The position numbers and the translations under genes were made by a program. The notes beneath the pieces are model-generated. The model was not told where the DNA came from. It did not search any database and saw only the letters and a program-made list of their open reading frames with translations. Shown here one piece after another: positions 16,681 through 24,038 of a stretch of 43,108 nt of DNA; the first letter of the stretch is position 1; every line of letters begins with the position of its first letter. The stretch covers positions 1-43,108 of the forward strand of contig PLXO01000121.1 of assembly GCA_003151425.1 (NCBI GenBank). The letters run 5' to 3'. This stretch comes from Acetobacteraceae bacterium. Its GTDB lineage: Bacteria > Pseudomonadota > Alphaproteobacteria > Acetobacterales > Acetobacteraceae.

Positions 16681-19538
16681 CCGTCGATGTTCGTTTTGGC
16701 CGGGCCGTCCTGCCCCGCACCGTCAGGGACGGCCCCGGGCTTGCCTCGGGGATCGTTCCCATTGGCATCGCGACGAACCTGTGCCGGGACGCAACGTTCT
16801 CCCCCTCCGCTTGAGGGCTTGGGCCGCGAAGCGGACCAAGGCTGGGCGGAGAGGTCCTCACTCCCCATAACGCGGGCGCGATCCTGGCCCCAACCCCTCC
16901 CCCTACCTTGGTCCGCTTCGCGGCCCAAGCCCTCAAGGGGAGGGGGAGAGTCACGGATCAAGTCGCGCAGTGCCGCCGCCACCTCGGCGATGACGCTGTC
17001 CCAGTCCCCGGGCGTGGGCTGGTGCCACAGTCGCGCGGAAGGGTACCAGGGCGAATCGTCGCGCTCCGTCAGCCAGCGCCAGCATGCATCAAAGCGACTG
17101 AGAATCCACACCGGCTTGCCGAGCGCGCCGGCGAGATGCGCGACCGAGGTATCGACCGTGATCACCAGATCAAGTGCCTCGATCAGCGCTGCGGTGTCGG
17201 CGAAGTCGTGCAGCTCATTGGTCCAGTCATGGATCGACATTCCGTCGGGCGGGGTAGCGGCTTGTGCCGCCGGCTCACCCTTCTGCAACGAAACGAAATG
17301 CGCGCTTCCGACGGCGGCCAGCGGTGTATACTGTGCCAGGGCGGTCGAGCGGCGCCGGTCGATCGCATGCGATGCCGGATGATCGCGCCGCGGGTTGCCA
17401 GCCCAGCAAAGACCGACGCGCAGGCCCGCCAACGTGCCAAGCCGCCCGCGCCAGGCAGCAACGGAAGCCGGGTCCGCCGCGAGATACCTGGCCGCACTTT
17501 GGACCGCATGTTGGGTTGTCCCATGGGTCGCACCAACTGTGGCCCCAGCGAGCGCACCGCGTGCCGCCCACTGGGGCGCACCGTGCGTCGTATCGGGAAT
17601 CGTGTCGAGCGTTGTGCCGAACGCCAGTGGCAGGCTCAGCATCGGGCAATGATAGTCGAAATCGACCGGCACCTCGTCGCCGCCAATGATTTCGATATCG
17701 GGCCCAAGTGTCCCGAGCAGATCCCGTAACGGATCCTGCACCGACATCACGACCCGCGCACCAAGCCCCTGCGCGAGCGTGGCGTAGCGGCAGAACTGAA
17801 TCGTATCCCCCAGCCCCTGTTCCCAGTGGATGAACAGCGTCTTACCGTCGATGCTCGCCTCACCCAGCCACGCCGGCTGCGGGAACGCGCGATCGCCGAC
17901 GGGCTTGTCACGCCGCTTCCGCCATTCGTAGAGCCGCCACCCAGGATCGAATTGTCCAAGCGCCAACAGGCAAAGACTGCGGTTCCAGTGCGCCGCGGCG
18001 TAGTCCGGCTGGAGCGCGATCGCCCGGTCATAGCTCGCCAGCGCGTCCGCGTGGCGATGCAGATCCGCCAGGACCACGCCGCGGTTGGAGTGCGCCTGGG
18101 TATGATCCGGGTTGACTGCGATCGCCCGGTCGTAACTCGCCAGCGCGTCCACGTGACGTTGCAGACGCGCAAGGACAGCACCGCGATTGGCGTAGGCGTC
18201 AGCATGGTCCGGCTGTAGCACGATCGCCCGGTCGCAGCTTGCCAGCGCGTCCTCGTAGCGTTGCAGATCCGCCAGGACGTAGCCACGACTGGACCAGGCG
18301 CCAGCATGGTCCGGCTTCAGCGCGATCGCCCGGTCATAGCTTGCCAGCGCGTCCGCGTGACGTTGCAGATCGGCAAGAACCGCACCACGATTGACGTGGG
18401 CCTCGACATAGTCGGGCTTCAGCGCGACCGCCCGATCATCGTCCGCCAGCGCCGCCTCGCGACGCCCCAGGTCCGCCAGCAGCTTGGCACGGTTGTAGTA
18501 TCCCTCGGCGTACTCCGGTCGCAGCGCGATCGCCCGGTCATAGCTCGCCAGCGCGTCGGCATGGCGCCGCAGTTCCACCAGGACATTGCCGCGGTTGGAG
18601 TATGCCTCGGCGTCATCCGGCCGCAGCGCGATCGCACGGTCATGGCTCGCCAGCGCGTCCGCAGGGCGTTGCAGACGCGCAAGGACCACGCCGCGATTGA
18701 CGTAGGCATCGGCATGGTCCGGCCGCAGCGCGATTGCCCGGTCGAAGCTCGTCAGCGCTTCCTCGTGACGTTGCAAGTCGGCGAGCAGCTTTGCACGGTT
18801 GTAGTGTGCGTCGGCATGGTTCGGCCGCAGCCCGATCGCTCGGTCGTAGCTCGCCAGCGCTTCATCCGGACGGTGCAGATCCGCAAGGACAACGCCGCGG
18901 TTGATGTGCGCCTCGGCATGGTCCGGCTGGAGTGCGATTGCTCGGTCGTAGCTGGCCAGCGCGTCGGCGGGGCGTTGCAGCGCGGCTAGCACCGCGCCGC
19001 GATTGTAGTGTGCCCTGGCATGGTCCGGCTTGAGCGCGATTGCCCGGTCGTAGGCCGCCAACGCGTCTTCGTCGCGCCGCAGGCCGGCAAGGATAGCGCC
19101 GCGATTGGCGTGCGCCTCGGCATGATCCGGCCGCAGCGTGATCGCCCGGTCATAGCTTGCCAACGCCTCCGCGTGGCGGTGCAGATCGGCCAGGACAATG
19201 GCGCGATTGTAGTACGCCCTGACGTAATCCGGCTTGAGCGCGATCGCCCGGTCATAACTTGCCAGCGCCTCCTTGTGGCGCTGCAACGCGCGCAACCCCG
19301 CGCCGAGGTCGCTGTGCGCAGCAGCGTTGCGGGCATTCAGGCGCAGCGCCTTGCCGATCAGTTCGACGCCCTGCTGCGGCCGGCCGGTTTGCAGCGCCAC
19401 AATGCCAGCCAGGTGCAGCGCATCGGCGTTGTTCGGCTGCGAACGCAGTATGCTGCCGCATATCGTTCCAGCTTCGGCGAGCATCCCCTGCTGATGCAGC
19501 GCGCGGGCGTGTCGAAGCAGGTCTTGCGGGGCGTTCAT
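16677..19538 (-). CDS. TPR protein with C-terminal GT-B/glycosyltransferase-9-like domain (paralogue A)
   Basis: The largest paralogue (953 residues) has fifteen TPR units and a degenerate sixteenth (about 5-548), then the transferase-like domain to about residue 863. It is oddly built in two places. A 36-residue Ala/Gly/Thr/His segment (17487-17594) replaces the four residues between ETIP and YLAAD in the other copies. The last 90 residues (16680-16949) are a readthrough of palindromic repeat DNA (PPPLEGLG ... PKPSSGGG). It is first in the minus operon. AAAGGA lies five bases before the ATG, and the gap upstream may hold the operon promoter. Confidence 0.87.
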   Translation of the reverse strand: MNAPQDLLRHARALHQQGMLAEAGTICGSILRSQPNNADALHLAGIVALQTGRPQQGVELIGKALRLNARNAAAHSDLGAGLRALQRHKEALASYDRAIALKPDYVRAYYNRAIVLADLHRHAEALASYDRAITLRPDHAEAHANRGAILAGLRRDEDALAAYDRAIALKPDHARAHYNRGAVLAALQRPADALASYDRAIALQPDHAEAHINRGVVLADLHRPDEALASYDRAIGLRPNHADAHYNRAKLLADLQRHEEALTSFDRAIALRPDHADAYVNRGVVLARLQRPADALASHDRAIALRPDDAEAYSNRGNVLVELRRHADALASYDRAIALRPEYAEGYYNRAKLLADLGRREAALADDDRAVALKPDYVEAHVNRGAVLADLQRHADALASYDRAIALKPDHAGAWSSRGYVLADLQRYEDALASCDRAIVLQPDHADAYANRGAVLARLQRHVDALASYDRAIAVNPDHTQAHSNRGVVLADLHRHADALASYDRAIALQPDYAAAHWNRSLCLLALGQFDPGWRLYEWRKRRDKPVGDRAFPQPAWLGEASIDGKTLFIHWEQGLGDTIQFCRYATLAQGLGARVVMSVQDPLRDLLGTLGPDIEIIGGDEVPVDFDYHCPMLSLPLAFGTTLDTIPDTTHGAPQWAARGALAGATVGATHGTTQHAVQSAARYLAADPASVAAWRGRLGTLAGLRVGLCWAGNPRRDHPASHAIDRRRSTALAQYTPLAAVGSAHFVSLQKGEPAAQAATPPDGMSIHDWTNELHDFADTAALIEALDLVITVDTSVAHLAGALGKPVWILSRFDACWRWLTERDDSPWYPSARLWHQPTPGDWDSVIAEVAAALRDLIRDSPPPLEGLGREADQGRGRGWGQDRARVMGSEDLSAQPWSASRPKPSSGGGERCVPAQVRRDANGNDPRGKPGAVPDGAGQDGPAKTNIDG
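16799..16948. repeat. C/G-rich inverted-repeat element, long form, inside a coding region
   Basis: Arms of about 56 bases (CTCCCCCTCCGCTTGAGGG ... and the complement ending at 16948) contain the GGGCCGCGAAGCGGACC motif of the long form. The element forms most of the 3' end of paralogue A and is translated there. Confidence 0.88.
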
Positions 19539-19838
19539 TATCCTTTGCTCATGTAACGGCGGGGGCGGGTCGCTCGCTTGCGCGAGCCTCGGTTGGGCGG
19601 TGGTTCGACGTCAATATGGGAACGGGTGGCGCACCGCAACCGGCGCGTGCGGCGCGCGTCGGGATGGTGCGCCGGTCATGGCCGGGGGGATAGCGTCCGG
19701 CTGCTACAGGCTTCGGTGGAATGCTGGCAGCGACCCCTGGCCTATACCCCTCCCCCCACCCCAGGCCCGCACCCCTCCCCCCGACCTTGCTCCGCTTCGC
19801 GCCCCAAGCCCTCAAGGGGAGTGGGAGAAGACACACGC
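19539..19838. other. 300-base gap between sugar permease and TPR operon, holds a partial repeat
   Basis: The gap contains a degraded copy of the C/G-rich inverted-repeat family (19746-19828, mainly the right arm with CCGCTTCGCG and CCCTCAAGGGGAG) close to the permease stop. A small GCTCGC/GCGAGC hairpin lies at 19572-19587, just upstream of the TPR operon. A promoter for that operon must lie here or further upstream, but none was identified with confidence. Confidence 0.6.
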
Positions 19839-20690
19839 TCAGCCTTTGATGCCGGTCAGGGCCATGTTCTCGATGATCCGGCGGCGCAGGAGAAGGAAGA
19901 CGATCAGCATCGGCACTGTGCTGAGGGTCGAGCCCGCCATCAGCTTTCCGTAGTCCGCGCTGAAACGGAACTGGAAGGCCGTCAACCCGACCTCCATGTT
20001 GAACAGAAGCTGGTTGTTCGCCACCAGCAACGGCCAGATGAAGGCTGACCAGCCCTGGATGAAGGCGAAGATCCCAACCGCGCTCAACGCGTTGCCCGAA
20101 AGCGGCACAATGACGCGGCTGAACGTCCACCACTCCGACGCGCCGTCAACCCGGGCCGCTTCCAGCAGCTCGTCCGGGATAGCCGACGCCACATGCTGGC
20201 GGACCAGGAAGATGCCGAAGCTCATCACCAGCGTGGGCAGGATGATGGCCTGGTAGGTGTTGATCCAGTGCAGCCGCACCAGCTCGATATACAGCGGGAT
20301 CATGTAGGCCTCGAACGGCACGATGGCCGTTGCCAGCACCAACATGAACAGCAGCGAACGGCCCGGGAAGCGGTATTTCGCAAACACCGCGCCGGCGAGC
20401 AGCGACGTGATCACCACGCTGATGGTCGAGACAACGGAGATGAACACGCTGTTGGCGAAGAAGCGCGCGAACGGGGCAGCCTCGAACAGGCCGGAGTAGT
20501 TCTCCGAGGTCGGCGCCTGGGGCAGCAGGTGCGGCGGCCACACCGCGATCTCGGGCGGTGGCTTGAACGACGTTGCCAGCATCCACAGCATCGGCAGCAG
20601 CATGAAGGCCGCGCCAAGGATCAACACGGCGTGGATCAGCAGCGCACCGACCTGCTGGCGGACCCGCCGCCGGCGCCGCCGCGCGCTCAT
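19839..20690 (-). CDS. ABC sugar transporter permease (MalG-type, CUT1)
   Basis: Inner-membrane permease of 283 residues with about six membrane segments. The cytoplasmic EAA loop reads EAARVDGASEWWTFSRVIVPL, where the ATPase docks. It ends in ALTGIKG, the usual end of MalG/UgpE-type subunits. Its ATG overlaps the stop of the partner permease by 4 bases (ATGA). Carbohydrate specificity cannot be told. No ATPase gene follows. Confidence 0.92.
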   Translation of the reverse strand: MSARRRRRRVRQQVGALLIHAVLILGAAFMLLPMLWMLATSFKPPPEIAVWPPHLLPQAPTSENYSGLFEAAPFARFFANSVFISVVSTISVVITSLLAGAVFAKYRFPGRSLLFMLVLATAIVPFEAYMIPLYIELVRLHWINTYQAIILPTLVMSFGIFLVRQHVASAIPDELLEAARVDGASEWWTFSRVIVPLSGNALSAVGIFAFIQGWSAFIWPLLVANNQLLFNMEVGLTAFQFRFSADYGKLMAGSTLSTVPMLIVFLLLRRRIIENMALTGIKG

Positions 20691-21592
20691 GCTGCCTCCT
20701 GGCTGCGGAAGGCACGAAACTGGATCAGCGTGAATGCCAGTACGATGAAGGTCAGCGTGATCGCCTCGGCCGAGGCGTAGCCCATGCGGAAATACTGGAA
20801 CGCGTTCTGGTAGATGTCATACACCAGCACGCGCACTGCCTGGCCGGGCGCCGCCTGCGAGCCGAGCGTCATGACATAGACCTGGGTGAACACGTTGTAG
20901 GCGTTGATGGTGGACGTGACGAGAACGTACAGAAGAATCGGGCGCAGCAGCGGCAGGATCACATGCCAGAATTTCTGCAGCTCCGACGCCCCGTCCAGGC
21001 TCGCCGCCTCCAGAAAGGTCGCGGGGATATTGCGGATTCCAACCAGGAAAATAACCAAGCTGTAACCTAATCCCTTCCACACCCCCATGATGATCAGTGC
21101 CCACAGGGCGATATGCACGTCGGTCAGCCACGCGACGGGCGGGATGCCGACCAGCGACAGCACATAGTTCAGCAGGCCATAGTTGTAGTCGTAGATCCAT
21201 TTCCAGGCGATCGCCATCGGCACCATCGGGGTGATCACCGGCAGGAAGTAGATCGTCTGGTAGATCGCCGAGGTCTTGCCGCGCCGCGCCAGCACCACGG
21301 CGAGCGGCAGTGCAATCGCCGTGCTGATCAGCACGGTGGCCAGCGAATAGACCGTGGTGTTCCATAGTGCGATCTGAAAATTCTCGTCGCCGACCATGCG
21401 CACGTAGTTCGCCAGCCCGACGAACGGCCGCACGCGCGAGATCAGGCGCCAGTCGAAGAAGCTCAGCTCCAAGCTGCGGGCGATCGGCACGATGCGGACA
21501 TAGGCGTAGATCGCCAGCACCGGCAACAGCATGAGGTAGCACCAGATCCAAAGCCTGGCGCGGCGGCGGTAGTAGGTCAGTCTGGTCGGCAC
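20687..21592 (-). CDS. ABC sugar transporter permease (MalF/UgpA-type, CUT1)
   Basis: Permease of 301 residues with six predicted membrane segments. The first follows a basic N-terminus (YYRRRARLWIWCYLMLLPVL), and the EAA loop is EAASLDGASELQKFWHVILPL. It works as a heterodimer with the downstream MalG-type subunit. It lies about 100 bases after the binding-protein gene; that gap holds half a palindromic repeat, which could lower downstream expression relative to the binding protein, as in other sugar operons. Confidence 0.92.
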   Translation of the reverse strand: MPTRLTYYRRRARLWIWCYLMLLPVLAIYAYVRIVPIARSLELSFFDWRLISRVRPFVGLANYVRMVGDENFQIALWNTTVYSLATVLISTAIALPLAVVLARRGKTSAIYQTIYFLPVITPMVPMAIAWKWIYDYNYGLLNYVLSLVGIPPVAWLTDVHIALWALIIMGVWKGLGYSLVIFLVGIRNIPATFLEAASLDGASELQKFWHVILPLLRPILLYVLVTSTINAYNVFTQVYVMTLGSQAAPGQAVRVLVYDIYQNAFQYFRMGYASAEAITLTFIVLAFTLIQFRAFRSQEAA

Positions 21593-21640
21593 CGTTGCTG
21601 TTCCGTTTTGGTTGGAGTTTTCGCGTCAGTACTTGTCGCG

Positions 21641-21679
21641 ACCTCTCCCCCCAACCCCCTCCCTCAAGGGGAGGGGGAG
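21641..21679. repeat. Half copy of the C/G-rich inverted-repeat element
   Basis: ACCTCTCCCCCCAACCCCCT followed by CCCTCAAGGGGAGGGGGAG matches the right arm of the short form. It sits between the binding-protein gene and the first permease gene. Confidence 0.65.
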
Positions 21680-21695
21680 AGGCTCATTTTTTGGG

Positions 21696-23027
21696 TCAGT
21701 CCGTGCCGTACAGCTTGGCGTCCTTCAGGATCTGGTCCGTCTGCACGGCCATCTCGTGGATTTTCGCTGCGACGTTCTGCGGATTTCCCTTCAGCGACGG
21801 GTCGACAAAGGCCGACGTCAGCCGGTCGGCCATCTTCGATTCGACCTCGTCGAACGCGGTGAACACGGGCTCGACATAGTACTTGATGTCGGACGGCGGC
21901 GCGACGAAGGTCTCGAACTGCGGTGTCTTGGCCAGCAACGGCTTCCAGTCGATGTCCTGGCGCGGGGCAAGCCACCCGGTCATCTCGGTCAGCCGCAAGC
22001 CGTTCGCCGCGCTGGTGAGGAATTTCACGAAGTCATATGCCGCCGCCTTGTTGCTGCTCTGGCCGTTCACATGGACGCCCTCGGGCTGCAGCAGCATCAT
22101 GCGCGGCATCCCCGCGCGCCACGCCGGGATCGGTATCACGCCATAGTCGAGCTTCGGGTTCTTCGACTGGATCTCGCCGATCACCCAGGATTCGCGCCAC
22201 AGGATGGCGGTCGCGCCTGACGCGAACGCATCGGCATCATGCTGCACCTTGGGATCGTCGATGTGCCAGGTCTGCACAGCATCGACATAGAATGTCAGCG
22301 CATCGCGGCCGGCCTGGTTGTCGAAGCCGTTGTGCCACTTGCCGCTGGGCGTGCGCGCGACCATCGAGCCGCCGGCAGCTTCCAGGACGTAACGGAATTT
22401 CTCGCCGATGCCGCTGCCCTGGCCCGACAGGCGCAGGCTGATCCCGCTGCGGGTCATGCGCCCCTGGGCATCGATCTTCACCAGCTTCTTCGCGGCCTCG
22501 ATCAGTTCGGGGAACGTCGCCGGCGGGCCCGCGATGCCGGCCTCCTGGAAATACGTCTTGTTCCAGAACATGCTGGCGCGGCTGCCTTCGGAGAACGGCA
22601 GCCCATAGGTCTTGCCGTCCAGGGTGAAGAAATCGACCGTGAACTTGTTCCATGCGCCGGATTTCAGATACGCATCGACATCCGGCGGATTGGGCTCGAT
22701 CAGCCCGCTGTCGATGAAGTTGACGCTGATGTTGGTGCCGATGTCGAAAATATCGGGGCCGGTGCCGGTCGGCACGGCCGCCGTGAGCTTCTGCTCGGCC
22801 TCACGCAGCGAGGTGCTGAAGAAATCGAACGTGACGCCCGGGTGGGACTTGGCGTAGTCCGCCGCGACCGCCTGATACACCGGCTGCATCTCCGGGAAGC
22901 CGGTCCAGATCGTCAGCTTGGTGTCGGCGCGGGCCGGCAGGGCGGCAACACTGGCGGCGGCGCCGGCCAGCGCAAGTGCTTCGCGGCGCCGCAAACCGTT
23001 GCGCCCGGACGATGATCCACGTGCCAT
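21696..23027 (-). CDS. ABC sugar-binding protein (family 1)
   Basis: Periplasmic solute-binding protein of 443 residues. The signal peptide has three arginines before the hydrophobic core (GLRRREALALAGAAASVAAL), so Tat export is possible; cleavage is likely after PARA (residue 34). The mature part begins DTKLTIWTGFPEM, typical of carbohydrate-binding family 1. The ATG at 23027 is chosen over an upstream one (23138) because GGGGAG lies seven bases before it and it gives a proper signal peptide. First gene of the importer operon, divergent from hdaA. Confidence 0.9.
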   Translation of the reverse strand: MARGSSSGRNGLRRREALALAGAAASVAALPARADTKLTIWTGFPEMQPVYQAVAADYAKSHPGVTFDFFSTSLREAEQKLTAAVPTGTGPDIFDIGTNISVNFIDSGLIEPNPPDVDAYLKSGAWNKFTVDFFTLDGKTYGLPFSEGSRASMFWNKTYFQEAGIAGPPATFPELIEAAKKLVKIDAQGRMTRSGISLRLSGQGSGIGEKFRYVLEAAGGSMVARTPSGKWHNGFDNQAGRDALTFYVDAVQTWHIDDPKVQHDADAFASGATAILWRESWVIGEIQSKNPKLDYGVIPIPAWRAGMPRMMLLQPEGVHVNGQSSNKAAAYDFVKFLTSAANGLRLTEMTGWLAPRQDIDWKPLLAKTPQFETFVAPPSDIKYYVEPVFTAFDEVESKMADRLTSAFVDPSLKGNPQNVAAKIHEMAVQTDQILKDAKLYGTD

Positions 23028-23121
23028 TTTGTTTCTCCCCTGCTGGCAACGGAAGGCTGGCATAGGTCGTATGGGCTGTCCAGCCGACCAGGCCAGCATG
23101 TCGCGGGGCAGCGTTCGGCAG

Positions 23122-23176
23122 GGCATGTTTTGCTGCATGCCTCAAGCACACCCAACATGGCGCAAGCACACCCAAC
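23122..23176. promoter_or_regulatory. Candidate operators in the binding-protein/hdaA gap
   Basis: An inverted repeat GGCATG-N8-CATGCC (23122-23141) is followed by two direct copies of CAAGCACACCCAAC (23143-23156 and 23163-23176), spaced 20 bases start to start. They lie about 95-150 bases upstream of the binding-protein ATG. Regulator unknown. Confidence 0.45.
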
Positions 23177-23243
23177 CGCGCCTCCCGCCCTTTTGCGCCG
23201 AAGCACCCTTCCCCTCGCCCCCGCCCCGGGCCATCTGACCGCC

Positions 23244-24029
23244 ATGCCAGACCAACTGCCACTGCCTTTCCCGCGTGAAGCTCGGCCCGAGGCGGTCGTT
23301 TTCGTGCACGCGCCGTCGAACGACGCCGCGATGACCTGGCTCGATCGCGTCGCCGACTGGCCCCAGGGGCGCCTCGCACTGTGGGGGGAGGCCGGCTGCG
23401 GCAAGACCCATCTGCTGCGCCGTTGGGCTGACCTGTCCGGTGCACACTATCTGACCGGCCCCGAACTGCCCGGGCTCGACGCGCTGCCCGACCTGCCAAG
23501 CACCGCCGGCCTCGCGATCGACGATGCGGACGCGATGGCCGAGGAAGCCACGCTGCTGCACCTGCTGAATGCCGCCGCGGAAGCCCGCCTGCCGGTGCTG
23601 CTCGCCGCCCGCGCACCGCCGGCCCGCTGGCCGGTCCGGCTGCGCGACCTGGCGTCCCGCTTGCGCGCCATGACGGCGGTGGAAATCCTGCCCCCTGACG
23701 ATTTGCTGCTGCACGTGCTGCTTGCCCGCCTGCTTGCTGACCGCCAGCAGCGCGTTCCACTGTCGACGCAGGAGTGGCTGCTGTCGCACCTGCCGCGCAC
23801 CCCGGCGGCGCTGCGCGTGGCGGTGGCCCGGCTGGATCGCGCCTCCCTGGATCGCGCCGCCCTCGGCCACCCCGGCGGTATCAATCCCCGGCTCGCCCGG
23901 GACGAGCTGGCCGACCTGATCGGCGCCGACCTCGACGCCGCGGTCCCCGTGGACGGCCCCGATCCGGCGATACCCGAAACGAGAGTGTCATCCCGCCTCC
24001 CCTCGCCGCCGGCCCCGCCGCTGCTGTAG
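23244..24029 (+). CDS. hdaA: DnaA regulatory inactivator HdaA
   Basis: This Hda-type AAA+ protein (261 residues) stimulates hydrolysis of DnaA-bound ATP on the sliding clamp and so limits re-initiation of replication. The clamp-binding motif QLPLPF is at residues 4-9, as expected near the N-terminus. Walker A is GEAGCGKTH (about 49-57) and Walker B-like AIDDAD is at 91-96. It has no DNA-binding domain like DnaA's, as in the family. It lies 9 bases before ppk, an order seen in other alphaproteobacteria. The last 20 residues are a low-complexity tail. The ATG at 23244 places the clamp motif correctly. Confidence 0.88.
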   Translation: MPDQLPLPFPREARPEAVVFVHAPSNDAAMTWLDRVADWPQGRLALWGEAGCGKTHLLRRWADLSGAHYLTGPELPGLDALPDLPSTAGLAIDDADAMAEEATLLHLLNAAAEARLPVLLAARAPPARWPVRLRDLASRLRAMTAVEILPPDDLLLHVLLARLLADRQQRVPLSTQEWLLSHLPRTPAALRVAVARLDRASLDRAALGHPGGINPRLARDELADLIGADLDAAVPVDGPDPAIPETRVSSRLPSPPAPPLL

Positions 24030-24038
24030 GATCGCGCC

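Noticed and set aside
12374-19538. Regular 102-bp repeats considered as a CRISPR or satellite array
   Set aside because: The period equals 34 codons of the TPR motif, and the units are coding without unique spacers.
13766-19556. Long plus-strand open frames opposite the TPR genes (for example 13766-14767, 15475-16128, 18261-18989)
   Set aside because: They mirror the 102-bp TPR repeat in the antisense frame, have no independent family features, and lie opposite clearly coding TPR sequence.
23028-23138. Earlier start (23138) for the sugar-binding protein
   Set aside because: It would add 37 residues before the signal peptide; the ATG at 23027 has GGGGAG at proper spacing.
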